From contig JABWDB010000003.1 of the NCBI GenBank assembly GCA_019614645.1, positions 20,359,001 to 20,423,000 of the forward strand: 64,000 nt of DNA, written 5' to 3'. This DNA comes from Stratiolaelaps scimitus. Its lineage: Eukaryota > Arthropoda > Arachnida > Mesostigmata > Laelapidae. Below, one piece after another: positions 37,766 through 48,769 of this stretch. The translations under genes and the position numbers were made by a program. Position 1 is the stretch's first letter. Each line of letters opens with the position of its first letter. Below the pieces are notes generated by a model, which was not told the DNA's origin, searched no databases, and saw nothing but the letters and a program-made list of their open reading frames with translations.

Positions 37766-38112
37766 TAGGTTAGCAGCACATATAGGAGTCAAATCTTACG
37801 CTAACGTTCTTCAATGTTTCCCTGTGTCTCTGTCGCTACGTGTTGCTCGCTATGGTGGAAAATAGGCCGAGTGGAAAAGAAAGATAGAGAAAGAGACGAA
37901 GATAGCAAGCAAAGCATAATCTTTTACTGATAGACAATAGCGGCTCTCGATCGATCGATAACTAATTAACTAATAGCCTTATAGCTTGCATCTATTACAT
38001 AGACAGATATCTAACGGGCGCATAGAGAAGACAAACGAGTCCACAAACAGGCACTCACTCACTTACTAGCAAACTAACGACCTAGCAACTGACTCAATCA
38101 CACAGCAATCGC

Positions 38113-38113
<1 letters not shown>

Positions 38114-38144
<31 letters not shown>
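38114..38144. repeat. (GA)n microsatellite
   Basis: About 15 GA units. Confidence 0.95.
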
Positions 38145-38147
<3 letters not shown>

Positions 38148-39886
38148 GGCGTGTCGCCACATCATAACGGATATGTTCACACAGAGACGCTAATGTACTG
38201 GGATGGGGAGCAGCACTACGAAGCCGTCGATATGATGGCTCGGTGCGTAGCAGGATGAAGCCGGCCAGCGAATGACTTCGTGAACGAGTCAGCGAGCGTA
38301 GAATCGTGGAGCTTCGATGGGATAAATGACAGGAGAGGAGCAGGAGCCTTGGGCGGGTGATAACTGGTCGGGCTGCACGCTGACATTATTAGATGTAGCA
38401 GATCAACAAGATTGGAGGAAAGACCGTAAGATCTTTCTTAAGTGGTCACTAAGGCAGGATACATTGAGTGAATCGCACCGATAATGGATAGGTGATATCC
38501 TACACGTTTCGAGACATCGTGGCGTCTGCATGCGACATGCTCGTTGATGACGTGGCAGGAGCAGGGAAATATGCCGCCACCGGTTAGGGATTTGAAAGAA
38601 CCCTGGGGGTCGACCTCGCTGACGAAATGGACCGCAGAAGTGTTTCAGCCATTTCTCCCTTTTGAATGAGGATCCTTTCGTACCTCGACGGGCCCGCGAC
38701 CCCTTCCACCGCAACTTGTGCCTCGATGTCTATCTGGACTGGGCGGCAGCGCCTTAGAAGCAACAGCCTCATCGGTCACACAATATCTATACGAAGAAGC
38801 TCGCTCGCCTCTTGTCCCGTCTCAAAACCTATTTGAACCTCTTAAATGCAAAAGATTCAGCGATGGCGAACGCACTAATATGAATATACACACGCACACA
38901 TAGAGCGTGATAAATAATATCACGAGTTTTCATGACGGACACGCCGCGGGGCCGTGGATATCTATCGAGAGTGCTACGAGGTGACGTCACCACTGCTCGG
39001 CGATGTCTCCTCTACAAACACGTCTATGGCGGGGATAGGGTCTTGGGTCCGTTGACTTTACTATAGCTACGAGCACAGCCGTCTGCAATCTCGTCGTGCG
39101 CTCCTCTACGAAGGGGGCGGAAAAACGGGATCTAGTTATCGTCCAGCCGCGGAGGAAGAGTGAAGTCGCTGCACGATTAAGCCATTGAAGACGAGCTGCG
39201 CACACTCTGCTCAAAAGCGAGCAGGCTTGTATGTTTCTGTTGCATTGGAAGGAAAATGATGACTGATGGCGACGCGGGACGAGATAAAGGGAGACATTCT
39301 CGAGGACAATTGGACGAGAGCGATGGCGGCGGGACGGCGACCGGGCGTCGGTAGAGCGTCACTGAAGACTGAAGAGCAGGATCGTGTTGTCGTAGTTATC
39401 TAATGGAAGACACCATCTAATATCTTTGGCGCTCTGATATCATGTGGCGGTGATGCGAGTCTGCGGCCGATGATGATGTTGAGATTGATATTTGCATACG
39501 ATTCATGATGATGATGATAGCGGCTGTGGCGGTGGCGACGATGACAACAACAACGACGACTGTTGATTAGAAGCCAGTAGCGTATATCGTACGTGCGCGC
39601 TCGCATATGGGTCGTGTGATCGGGTGAGCAGAATGACCCTGGAGTGGGTTGATTGATCCGATGTGTAGAGAGTATGCGTGGAGACGAACCTGTGAAGGCG
39701 ATAACTCGTGATAACTTGTGAAAGCTAGCCCTGTCAAGCGGGGAGGAAGGATGATTGTTTCGCTGTCTGTGTGCCGGTCGGCCAGTCAGTCATTCGTTTA
39801 ATGAAACGCTGACGGCGATATGAACCGAACATGACGATATCAGTTGAAGAGACGATCCCGATTGAAAGTGACTTGAGGAAAGCTTA

Positions 39887-39937
39887 AGCCAATTCGAAGT
39901 GATATTCTAGGTGATGCCGATCTAGTTCGAATTGGCT
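39887..39937. repeat. 12-bp perfect inverted repeat
   Basis: AGCCAATTCGAA (39,887-39,898) and TTCGAATTGGCT (39,926-39,937) separated by 27 bases. Confidence 0.75.
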
Positions 39938-42501
39938 GGGTTATCCGGGAATGCCTGTCCACTTCCCGTGAGGTCGACCCCCTCTAGTCGATATATACGA
40001 ATAACAATGACATAATAATAATTATAATAATAATAATGATGATGATGATATGATATTGATAAAATAATTATATAAAGAAACATATATTAAATATCACAAG
40101 ACTGACTGCCTGTTTCGTCTTTGACTGACTGATTGACTCGTTGATTGATTGGTGATTGAGCGACGACTAGGATACAAATAGAATCACCACGGGTTATTTG
40201 TTATCACTGAGTATTAACGATACGTTGTTTACTTGCTATGCATTGTAATGGTCCTAGAAATGCTCCTTAAGCCATAATGATTATTACAGTCAGTGGTGAA
40301 GTCATGAGATTTCGTAAAAATCGTAATCTACTCGTGATTTGCATATCCAACAACGCTTCCTGGCCTCATGATTGACTCACGTGTCATCAGTTATCATTCC
40401 GAATTGTTGAAGGACGAACCCGGGGTGAAACGTGGAAACTATTGAAGCGTGGAGAAATTAGAGAGTCTTTTCTTCTTCTCCTCTGATTTGTGTTGAAATG
40501 GCGCCAGTTTCGTTGTCGAAGAGTTCAGCCTCGGGACGTCGAACGAACCCTGTCATATTTAAGCTTCGTTCTTTGATATTGAGAAAACGTCACGGCAGTC
40601 ACAAACAGAGCCGGACCTCTCCTCATGGATCAAAGGTCTCCATGTCGCTGGACCTAGAGGCGAGTTATCTGTTGCCAGCTAATAGTAGAACTAAGCGAAT
40701 ATGATCTCGTGAATACGACCTCCAAAGGGCAAAACCAACGCTCAGATACACGATGAACGTGAAGATGTTCTATGCTCTTCACTGGCGTAGAAGACAGACA
40801 AACTAAATAGCGCCGCCAAGCTCAAGCGAAATAGTTGCAAAGCTTAGCTTCGTCGAGATGCTAAGCACGTTTTCTCTAAGCCGACGCCACCGAACGGCTG
40901 TGATAGCCTCACTATCTGATGTCAGTATTTGAGAGGGAGAGCGAGAGGGAGCGAATTCGGCGACAGGTCTGTGAATGATGAACGATATCTGTGAGATTTG
41001 TGGAGGGTGGGCCTGAACGGAAGATCACCGGCTGTGACGAATGACTAGAGGCATGTCGCTTAGCAACATCGGTTGCAACACACCGGTTGCTTTATGTCGG
41101 TCGGCGCTATTTGCGATTATGAGATCTGCATATTTAGCACGGCGGAGTAATCTTGTCGTAATGAGCTGTGATCAAGTCAGCTCACACAGCTGGACGTGAC
41201 AGACACAGCCAGAGGCAAAAGCAAAAATGGATGAAACGGTCCTGCCGTTCAGAGCAGTTAACCTAAAGCACCGTTATAATCGACGACAGCGAACGACGTT
41301 CGCCGTTCTGTTAATGCTTTTAAACGCGAACTGTCGGCCGAAAACCATCCTCAGAAACGAGTCATCGACTGAATACAGCTCTCTACCAACGATCACTTTG
41401 AACCGGCCTCACCGTTCGCAACGTGTGCGGATTACATACGCATATCGACTCGCGGATGATGCTAGTGCTGGTGATAACGGTGGGAATCTGAGAGGAAAAA
41501 TTCGGGATCTAAACTCAGTGCTGTCAAAGAATAATAGTGCGGAACGATCCAGCCATCGAAGAAGAGGAGGCCAAAAGACAGCACCCACAGAAACCTATAC
41601 AAGTACAGATTACGGGACATGCACAAACATTTAACAACAAGGAAACCAACCAACAAGGACTGATATCAACTCGCCCTCCCAAACGCAGTCGTTATTATCT
41701 GAATATACATGTGTTAATATTAGTTGATGAAAAGGACAAAAAAAAATACAACAAAAACAACCAGCCGAAGGTAAGTAACAGGCAAGATAAGATGTCCCGA
41801 GGTCTTCCCCCAGTGACAGCTTGGAGTAATCGAACGCATCCATAACACACCTATTCCTTCTCCCCGGACGACATCTATCTCATTCCATGCGATGGAACGA
41901 TGCCTATGGACTAACGGGACTAGTTCTCGGGTATAATGGCGACAGTATTCAGGCTCTGAATCCTAGGAAGGCGTTGTTATTGTACATTGTGAAATCGAAT
42001 CGCTGTCGGAGCAGGTGGAGGAAAGGTTCACTATAACTAATCGAGACATGATCACAAGTTACGTTTAACAGAAAGACATTGGACAAGCTACGAGTGTTTA
42101 ACGGACGATCGATCGGTGGACTGATTGATTGATTGATTGACACATTGATGGGGACGTGGTGTTACCTGCGTCGGCAACAGATTGGCAAGTCTCAACATCG
42201 CCTCGTTCTACAAATAAATCAAGAAAATTGACTGGCTATTTATCTCAATCCGAAGGATGACCTTCCTGTCACGCTATAATTCGTCGACTTCTCCGCAATA
42301 GGAAAACCATTCTGAGAACGAACTCCAACGAAATGCAATATGCTGAGCCGTTCGCAGGCTTGTTGTGTGACTAATGTCCAAAGTCTTTCGCTCAAGAGTC
42401 CGCAGAAGTGTTGGGTGTCTGTTCATATCGCTGGGATACAGTAGCATGAAGTCCTGTGAAGTAGCCGTTAGCCAACTGAATCATTTATGATAATGCACAT
42501 A

Positions 42502-42523
42502 CTATTATTATTATTATTATTAA
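42502..42523. repeat. (TTA)n microsatellite
   Basis: About seven TTA units; related AAT/GAT tracts occur at 42,698-42,722 and 42,919-42,951. Confidence 0.9.
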
Positions 42524-43229
42524 GTTGTACATAGAGTAGTATTTATAACGTTGGAGACGGCAGGCCGCACAGTGGCAGCAACAACAACAACAACAGCACC
42601 AACCCGTGGGAGTGTTTGTTGGCGGCGGTGACTAACTACCGATATCTCCAGCCAATCTGTTATATATTGATAATGACGGTGGCGATTATAATTCATGATA
42701 ATAATAATAATAATAATGATGATATACTGACAATATTAAGTACTATTGCGATAATGATTAATATAAGACGATCAGATGAAACGGCATCTCCGAGCGAATT
42801 CGTCGATGAGTTCAACACACAGGCACACTTACACGTCTATCAGATCGAGTGTAAACGAACTGTCAGAGGTCGAACGGTTGATTAATTATATTAATTGATT
42901 GCTACTACTACACGGCGATGATGATGATGATGATAATAATAATAATAATGATAAATAATGAGATAATATAAAATAAGAATTATACTAACTGGTAATAAAT
43001 GTACGTCATACTACATGAGGTGAATCATCGGTGTCGACGGTGACGCTAGCCAACGATCATCATGATTGATAGATTGATTGATTGACGATGATATACAAAC
43101 TACAGACAGACAAACTACGAACGAAATAATGACGATGCTGATGATGTGTAGAGAATAAATAAACACAACGTCAGTCAAGGCGTGATCTAATCGATTGAAA
43201 TTCTTCCTCTGCATGATACATACATTTCT

Positions 43230-43489
43230 ACAGGGTGTTTTACAGGGGGTGGGAGAGGTACGCCTATGGGAGTGTATCAGTAGATTCGAAAGTAACTTTT
43301 CAAGCAACTCTTGGGCAAACCATGTATGGTGGTTAATGATGTATGTTTCAAGACAATTGAAGAAGAAGAGCCGCACAATGAAGTTGTTTGTTAAAGGATG
43401 GCAAAAACGTTGCTTAAAGTCCCACCCGTGGACTCTGACAACCGTCAAACTTTGCTTTGCGTCCTTGGGTAACTTTCCGAACACCCTGT
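43230..43489. mobile_element. MITE-like element with 10-bp terminal inverted repeats
   Basis: ACAGGGTGTT (43,230-43,239) is matched exactly in inverse by AACACCCTGT (43,480-43,489), bounding 260 bases. ACAGGGTG ends are frequent in arthropod repeats (general knowledge). No clear target-site duplication and no transposase, so this could also be a fragment of something larger. Confidence 0.4.
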
Positions 43490-43942
43490 TGCTAGATAGG
43501 TTTGCTATGTGCATGTTTGATTTTGTTGCAAAGTGCAGCTTCGCGAATGTGGAAGTTTTCCAGTTGCTGGCTCTACCACTAGGTTCAGGCTGCCAATCGA
43601 GGCTGCTAGAATGGCAATCTCGCTTCACATTAACATTAGGTGCAGTTGGCAAACAGGCACTTTTGGAGATTTACTATATTAGTAGTCGATTTGTCCTCCT
43701 CAATTCGACCGCAAAATAGCAAGACTGCCCCAGAAACACTGCTGGACTTCCCACCATAAAAGTATTTTTGGCAGAATGCGGTAGTTCATAATTTAACACT
43801 AAAAATTCGTTGAGGTTCTCCAAAGTGATGACTCTAAAACCAAATTTTCCACTCTTCCGATTGACTGATTTCAAAGCTGCGTCAAATCTTCAATTTAAGC
43901 TACGAACCTCTGTGGAGAGCTTTATATATATATCATATATAT

Positions 43943-44048
43943 ACTTTCGGTGGTGCTCTTTATTTACTCCCTCGTATATATATATATATATATATATATA
44001 TAAGAACTCCAAGTGACGAGATAGTAAGTAAACAGCACCACCGAAAGT
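43943..44048. repeat. Foldback: 32-bp inverted repeats around a TA tract
   Basis: The left arm 43,943-43,974 begins ACTTTCGGTGGTGCT; the right arm 44,017-44,048 ends AGCACCACCGAAAGT. The arms match at 28 of 32 positions, with 15 perfect outer pairs. The 42-base spacer is mostly (TA)14 (43,975-44,002). Confidence 0.85.
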
Positions 44049-45181
44049 AATAATAATTAATTAATAAATAAATACCCCAATGATATAGTGGTCCGAAAGG
44101 TAACACATGCGTAGAATAGAGTTAATCCATTTCACCAAGTGGACACCGTCACTGCGCTCCTTAATTAGTTATGTGACGGAACGCCTGATAAGGGCTTTAC
44201 CGTCAGCCTAACGCTAATGCAAAGAAGCGATCCGAGCCATTTGTCGTATCCCACCACAAACCTTCGCTGTCTGGCCTCTATCGTCCTGATCTCCCACCGC
44301 GATCCACTCCCGTGACCCCCAACCCGCCGTTGTTATTGTATTTCCTATAGCTGTTTTGCTGCTTTGGCCTGCACTAGCAAAGCTACCGCCGACTTAGCCT
44401 CAACGACCTCAGCTGCGGTGACCTCAGTGGCAACGGCAGGGGTAGCACCAGTAGCAGCGGTATACAGCCTTGCAGTAATTGTCCTGTCTTTGGACGGTCC
44501 TATCTCAGAGCCGCCTGCAGCCGTTTACTTGCTTGGCCTGATGCTGCTATTGATTTCACTTAAGTCCTACGTGGCTGCCGCAGGCCGAGCTACGCGCAAG
44601 GCTGCCAGGCTTTAACGTTTATCGTTCAGATGAAACGGCCCTGCCGCGATCGGACTACTTCTACACCCCACGAGGTGACACAAACAGCAGCAGCAGCGGT
44701 GGCGGTGTGCCACCGAATTGCCACACACCGCCAACCTATACAGTACAGTGGATATATATATATGCGTGTGGGATGGCCCTGGATAGCTTCGTTCCTGTGC
44801 CGGGCACATCGACGCGTCTGTTGAGAGCACAGCATCTCACAAACGACATCGACGTACGTTCGGAGTCTTTGAATTTGCTACGGTCTAATCTGGACTGGTT
44901 ATATAGATCTTGAGCAATATCCACTTTGTACAGGCTTCTAGCCCTAAGGGCTACGTGCTGTGTATTGCTTTATGCACCGAGGCAAGGCAAGAGCGCGTGG
45001 ACTATACTAGTCGGCATTGTGAATCCGTCGTTGCAAATTAAACTCGTTGGCTATTCGGGTCAGCCGGAGGGCTGGACAATGTGCGAGCGGGCGTGGAATA
45101 CCCAGTTCGAAAGTAGATCAATTGTGTTCCCAGCCGTTTCCATAGAGACGAGTAGGCCGGCGCGAAGCAGTAGACGGCAGG

Positions 45182-45533
45182 ATGCAGCGTTCCTGTCCCC
45201 GGCGTTCGGAGGGCTCTCTCGCTAGTAGAAAAGGTTCGAATCCTATCAGTGGCCTAGAAAATATTCCCGCGTCGGCACGGACTGTTAGCCCGTATCTCGA
45301 CGCGTTCAATATGACCTCCGGGGGACCTATCAAACGGTCCCCCTCAAGCGCGTCCGTTCGAAGCGCGAAGCCGAGAAGTGCTCCAGGTACACCAAAACCA
45401 GGTACACCTTCAACCCCGCGACGGGCCCGCACCCCGGGGGGCAGTCGAGAGTCGGGAACGGTGTTCACACTCGAATTTAGTGGTGGACTAAGAGGTGTCA
45501 GTTATGGACTGATGATCAAGCAGCAACCTACAG
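45182..45533 (+). CDS. DUF4590 gene exon 1
   Basis: 117 codons plus one base, with donor ACAG|GTAGGT. It encodes the basic disordered N-terminus and the first strand of the domain (VFTLEFSGGLRGVSYGLMIK). Confidence 0.75.
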
Positions 45534-46829
45534 GTAGGTCGTATGCGGAGCTACTCCCGGCAGCGAGAGCAACTGCTGCTGAAAATATGTGAACTTGGCT
45601 AATGTTTTTACTATGTGCAACGCTGAAATGGCCAGGTCGGATTTAGGAGGACTTAGGATTTTATTTAGTTAGAGGACTTAACTAATAATACCTGTTTCAC
45701 TATGCTGTTGCCTACAGGCTTCTGCAGGATTTCAGGATCAGTGTTACACCATGCTTACATAAATTATGTGTCACATATTTGCTTCTCACATTTGGTTTAA
45801 CACGGCTGGTGCTTGCTAATGGTGATAATAATATTGAACCTCACCTACATGGATATCTGAATGAAAGGCCAACAGGTGTTAAGCCTTCGATGCGTGGGTG
45901 CTCTGGTCTGGATTTAATTTCAAACTGCCCCCGAAAACCTGTGTTGGGTCGAATCGATTTCTCTGTGCGTACAGATGTTATACCAGCTTGGAATAGGTTT
46001 AAGTACATAGATAAGCATTTGAGCTGTGGTTCATACGGCCGGAATCAACAAGGGCTCACACCAAGTCCACCCACCCACCCACCTATATAACAGTAGAATT
46101 TCGAATTGACCTCAAACTCTGCTTTAGGTGGCCGCAATCCGGTGACTGTGTTCACAGGAAGTGTATCGAACAACGACACATTTTCATTCACTTCGAAACG
46201 AACACCGGGACAGAACTTCAATGCAGTAATTTATATTGATGGATTACGATATCATCAGCTAAGTGGGTGCTGCGAAAACAGGTTGGTTTTTGTCTTTTAT
46301 GCCATGCAACAATAAATAGCGTATGTCGACGTTTTTTGAAACCTCAAAATGTCTATAACTTCCAGGGCAAATATCTGCATTTGGACAGAACAAATTTTGA
46401 TAAAATAAGGCCGGATTCATTCGGGCCTACTCGAATTTGAGCGATATTGTTTCGGAACAAAGTTACACCTGCAAATTCAGGTCTGATGCGCCATTTAATG
46501 CCACGTCTAGTTCAGGCCATTAATTCACCCCCGTAGAACAAAGATTGACCGTGATCAAGAACCAAGCTAACGCTGTTAATATCCCACGAAAAGTGAGACC
46601 CTACAAAGTGACCCTGTATTCTATATAAATAAATCAATGCACTTGGCTTCACTTAGCTAAAGTTCACAGCTGTATCCTAATACTGTATCCTAATGTTCGT
46701 GTCTGCGATCCCATTGACAGATACAAAGAAGGATCGAGCTTCGGCAATCGGTTGACTATACAAAAAATCGAAGGCGCCAAACCTTGCTACAGATGCCAGT
46801 TCGAGAAAGAGCTGAAAAAGCAGAGATGA
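45182..46829 (+). CDS. DUF4590 (ERICH3-type domain) protein, 204 aa, complete
   Basis: Three exons join in phase: 45182-45533, 46128-46281 and 46721-46829. The ATG is the first Met after an in-frame TAG at 45143. Residues 1-93 are basic, Ser/Pro/Arg-rich and probably disordered (PGTPKPGTPSTPRRARTP). Residues about 94-194 match the DUF4590 domain of vertebrate ERICH3 as I remember it: IKQQPTGGRNPVTVFTGSV, then TFSFTSKR, LSGCCENR and KPCYRC. The paired Cys165-Cys166 and the Cys-X2-Cys at 191-194 are the family's conserved cysteines and might bind metal or form disulfides (inference). The whole gene is only 1.65 kb and the protein little more than the domain, whereas ERICH3 is a very long Glu-rich protein linked to cilia. 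It converges on VPS51. The domain call is confident; the function is unknown. Confidence 0.82.
46128..46281 (+). CDS. DUF4590 gene exon 2 (domain core)
   Basis: The acceptor is ctctgctttag and the donor AACAG|GTTGGT, phase 1 to 2. It encodes NPVTVFTGSVSNNDTFSF, TSKRTPGQNF and LSGCCEN, the best-conserved part of the domain. Confidence 0.85.
46628..46633 (+). promoter_or_regulatory. Intronic AATAAA upstream of the last DUF4590 exon
   Basis: A canonical poly(A) hexamer lies in intron 2, 88 bases before the last exon. If used, the protein would lose residues 169-204 including the terminal Cys-X2-Cys. There is no evidence that it is used. Confidence 0.25.
46721..46829 (+). CDS. DUF4590 gene terminal exon
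   Basis: The acceptor is cccattgacag. The split Arg codon is completed here and the frame runs YKEGSSFGNRLTIQ, IEGAKPCYRCQFEKELKKQR to TGA. It is too short to stand out as an ORF, but it completes the domain, since ERICH3 also ends its domain with a Pro-Cys-Tyr-Lys-Cys motif. Confidence 0.82.
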
Positions 46830-46917
46830 CACCTTAGCGTGGATGGATAACCTGTCATCGTACCACAACATAGGCTTTCGGTTAGGCCATGTGAATCACC
46901 TCAAACTTCTCTCATCA

Positions 46918-46964
46918 TTATTGAGAGGAGCCCCGCATGGGGCTTTACTCCTGTTCCTCAATAA
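46918..46964 (+). promoter_or_regulatory. Hairpin in the DUF4590 3' UTR that contains the poly(A) signal
   Basis: Nested arms pair as TTATTGAG / CTCAATAA (46918-46925 with 46957-46964), AGGAG / CTCCT (46926-46930 with 46948-46952) and CCCC / GGGG (46931-46934 with 46939-46942) around a GCAT loop. The AATAAA hexamer at 46960-46965 sits in the outer 3' arm, 131 bases after the stop. A role in 3'-end formation is inferred. Confidence 0.55.
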
Positions 46965-47270
46965 AATGCACAGACTCACCGAAGAGCTTTCGCCAACATG
47001 GGCTTAGACAAGTAATGACGACCTCTCGAAACCGACAAAACATTTGTGCAATGATGACCCTATTATGGCAGCCAATCAAAACGATACAATATATCCGTGG
47101 ATAAACACACCGATGGTCATCGAGAGTACTGTACCAGATATTAAAAACGGAATAGCCGAGTTCAATAGGTGCAATTGTCCACTATGGGTGCGCTAAGATT
47201 AACCAACGGATATCTCGACTACGTGAATGAATCGCACTTGTTTTTTAGAAATAAACGCTTTTGTATTTGT

Positions 47271-47276
47271 TTTATT
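47271..47276 (-). promoter_or_regulatory. Candidate poly(A) signal for VPS51
   Basis: TTTATT on the plus strand reads AATAAA on the VPS51 strand, about 440 bases after the stop. It leaves only about 300 bases before the opposing DUF4590 poly(A) hairpin. Confidence 0.35.
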
Positions 47277-47718
47277 ACTAGATGGTACTTTTAATTATAT
47301 TATAATTATTATTGTTATTATCACTATCATTATGTAGTTTCGCTGTATTTACATAACACACGCGTATGCGTACACCCACTCACAAAAGATAACTTCGTCA
47401 CTTTTATATGTTCGCCAGGTGCGACCATGAAAACGTAAGTACATTGCTGGTATATCTCTGTCGATGGTCAATCTGACTGACTTGTCAATTCTGTCATATG
47501 AACAAATGAACTCAAACAAACACAGTCCGAAGTATAGACACGCACACCCACCAGTCACGAGCGAATTCAATAAGTATGGAGATTTTTTGGGAAAATAAAT
47601 ATTTTTGTGCGCAAAAGCCTGCCTTGGGCACGGACAATCTCGGTAGCGAAATGGACCAAGCGTGAGCGCACCAGTTCAATTCTCTCTCTATTGCTTTCGG
47701 AGCTCGATGTTGTTATTT

Positions 47719-47845
47719 TTATCCTCGATCGCTGATCACTTCGATAACACTGTGCTCCATTAGGACAGGGTCGAGGCAGCGGTGTATTGAGCTCGACACG
47801 ATCTCGTCTAGCAACGCCAAAATCACCTGCTCATCTTGAACGAAC
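47719..47845 (-). CDS. VPS51: VPS51 terminal exon
   Basis: The acceptor is actttgtggtgcag; the frame runs [16 protein letters not shown] to VIEVISDRG and a TAA, matching the vertebrate C-terminus (VVEVICERG). Confidence 0.92.
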
Positions 47846-48735
47846 CTGCACCACAAAGTAAACAAATCGTTACACCAAAATATTCCCTTTAAGATTTCCT
47901 TCAAGAATATAGATGTATATATATATATATATATATATGAAGATGTAGATGGCATATCTACCTATATGCTTGCACATTCACATACATACGTGTAATTGAA
48001 AAACTAACCGCCAAAGGTAAAGATGAAGGTAGTGTGCGTCCACCTGTACCTGCTGTAAGCCAAACCTCCCAAACGATTTTAATCGAATGCACTCTAGAAG
48101 AGTCTTCAACGAGATCTTGATCACGCCGGTCATAACAGACACGCGATTGGGCTCCACTTTGCTCATAATCTCGATTTTCTCTGAGAAGAGCTTGTTAAAG
48201 TTGAGATTAGGCATCATCGAGCACTCGGTGTGACCAGTGGAGGGTGGACCCCATCGCTGTGAGTAGGGGTAGGTCCGCCGACTCGAGTCGCTGCTACGTT
48301 CCCGGCGTGAGCCTTCCTCGTAGAGTTCCCCTGTTATCAACAACAAAATATATCATTTTTTAGTGAAAAAAATCGTGGTCAACATCACCTTCACCTAAGA
48401 CCTAAGTTACGGTGTAGCGCATTTAATTAAAGTGCATGCTGAACATGTAAATAGTGGCTATACAAGTTATTCAACCTTTGGATGTTATTGTTTTAGTCCG
48501 TCGTTTGCGGAGGGTATTGCGGTTTTCTACTGAAGACAAAATGATAGAGGGGGTGTGTATGCTACTGTATACGCTACAATGTCTAGAAGCCTGAACTGCG
48601 CATTGGTACACGTTAATATATAAACTGTACTCGATGAAATAAAAGCATAGTTAAACAAATCGCGCCAATATATCAATAATACTGTGGCACTAGGCGTTAT
48701 TTACGTACCATTTAAAAATTTTTATGAGACAATAC

Positions 48736-48769
<34 letters not shown>

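Larger units (their letters stand above)
35766..45181. other. Gene-poor, simple-repeat-rich region between SYAP1 and the DUF4590 gene
   Basis: The first part is SYAP1 3' UTR or flank. It carries long TA tracts, a 31-base GA tract, several AAT/GAT microsatellites, a MITE-like element and a foldback. Open frames such as 41,227-41,634 (ATG, 135 codons) and 43,195-43,719 show no family likeness. Confidence 0.6.
46830..47718. other. Convergent intergenic space between the DUF4590 gene and VPS51
   Basis: It holds the 3' UTRs of both genes, with poly(A) signals at 46,960 (+) and 47,276 (-). No other gene seen. Confidence 0.7.

Noticed and set aside
41227..41634. 135-codon plus-strand ATG frame with good start context
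   Set aside because: Biased to Arg/Thr/Asn, no domain, and sits in simple-repeat DNA; kept only as a mention in the region entry.
43011..43719. Two long overlapping frames on opposite strands (213 and 174 codons)
   Set aside because: They overlap a MITE-like element and neither matches a transposase; the minus frame runs into GAT repeats.
44364..44615. Hydrophobic 83-codon frame resembling a two-helix membrane protein
   Set aside because: Starts on TTG and is Ala/Val/Leu-rich from GC-rich low-complexity DNA; no splice-consistent partner.
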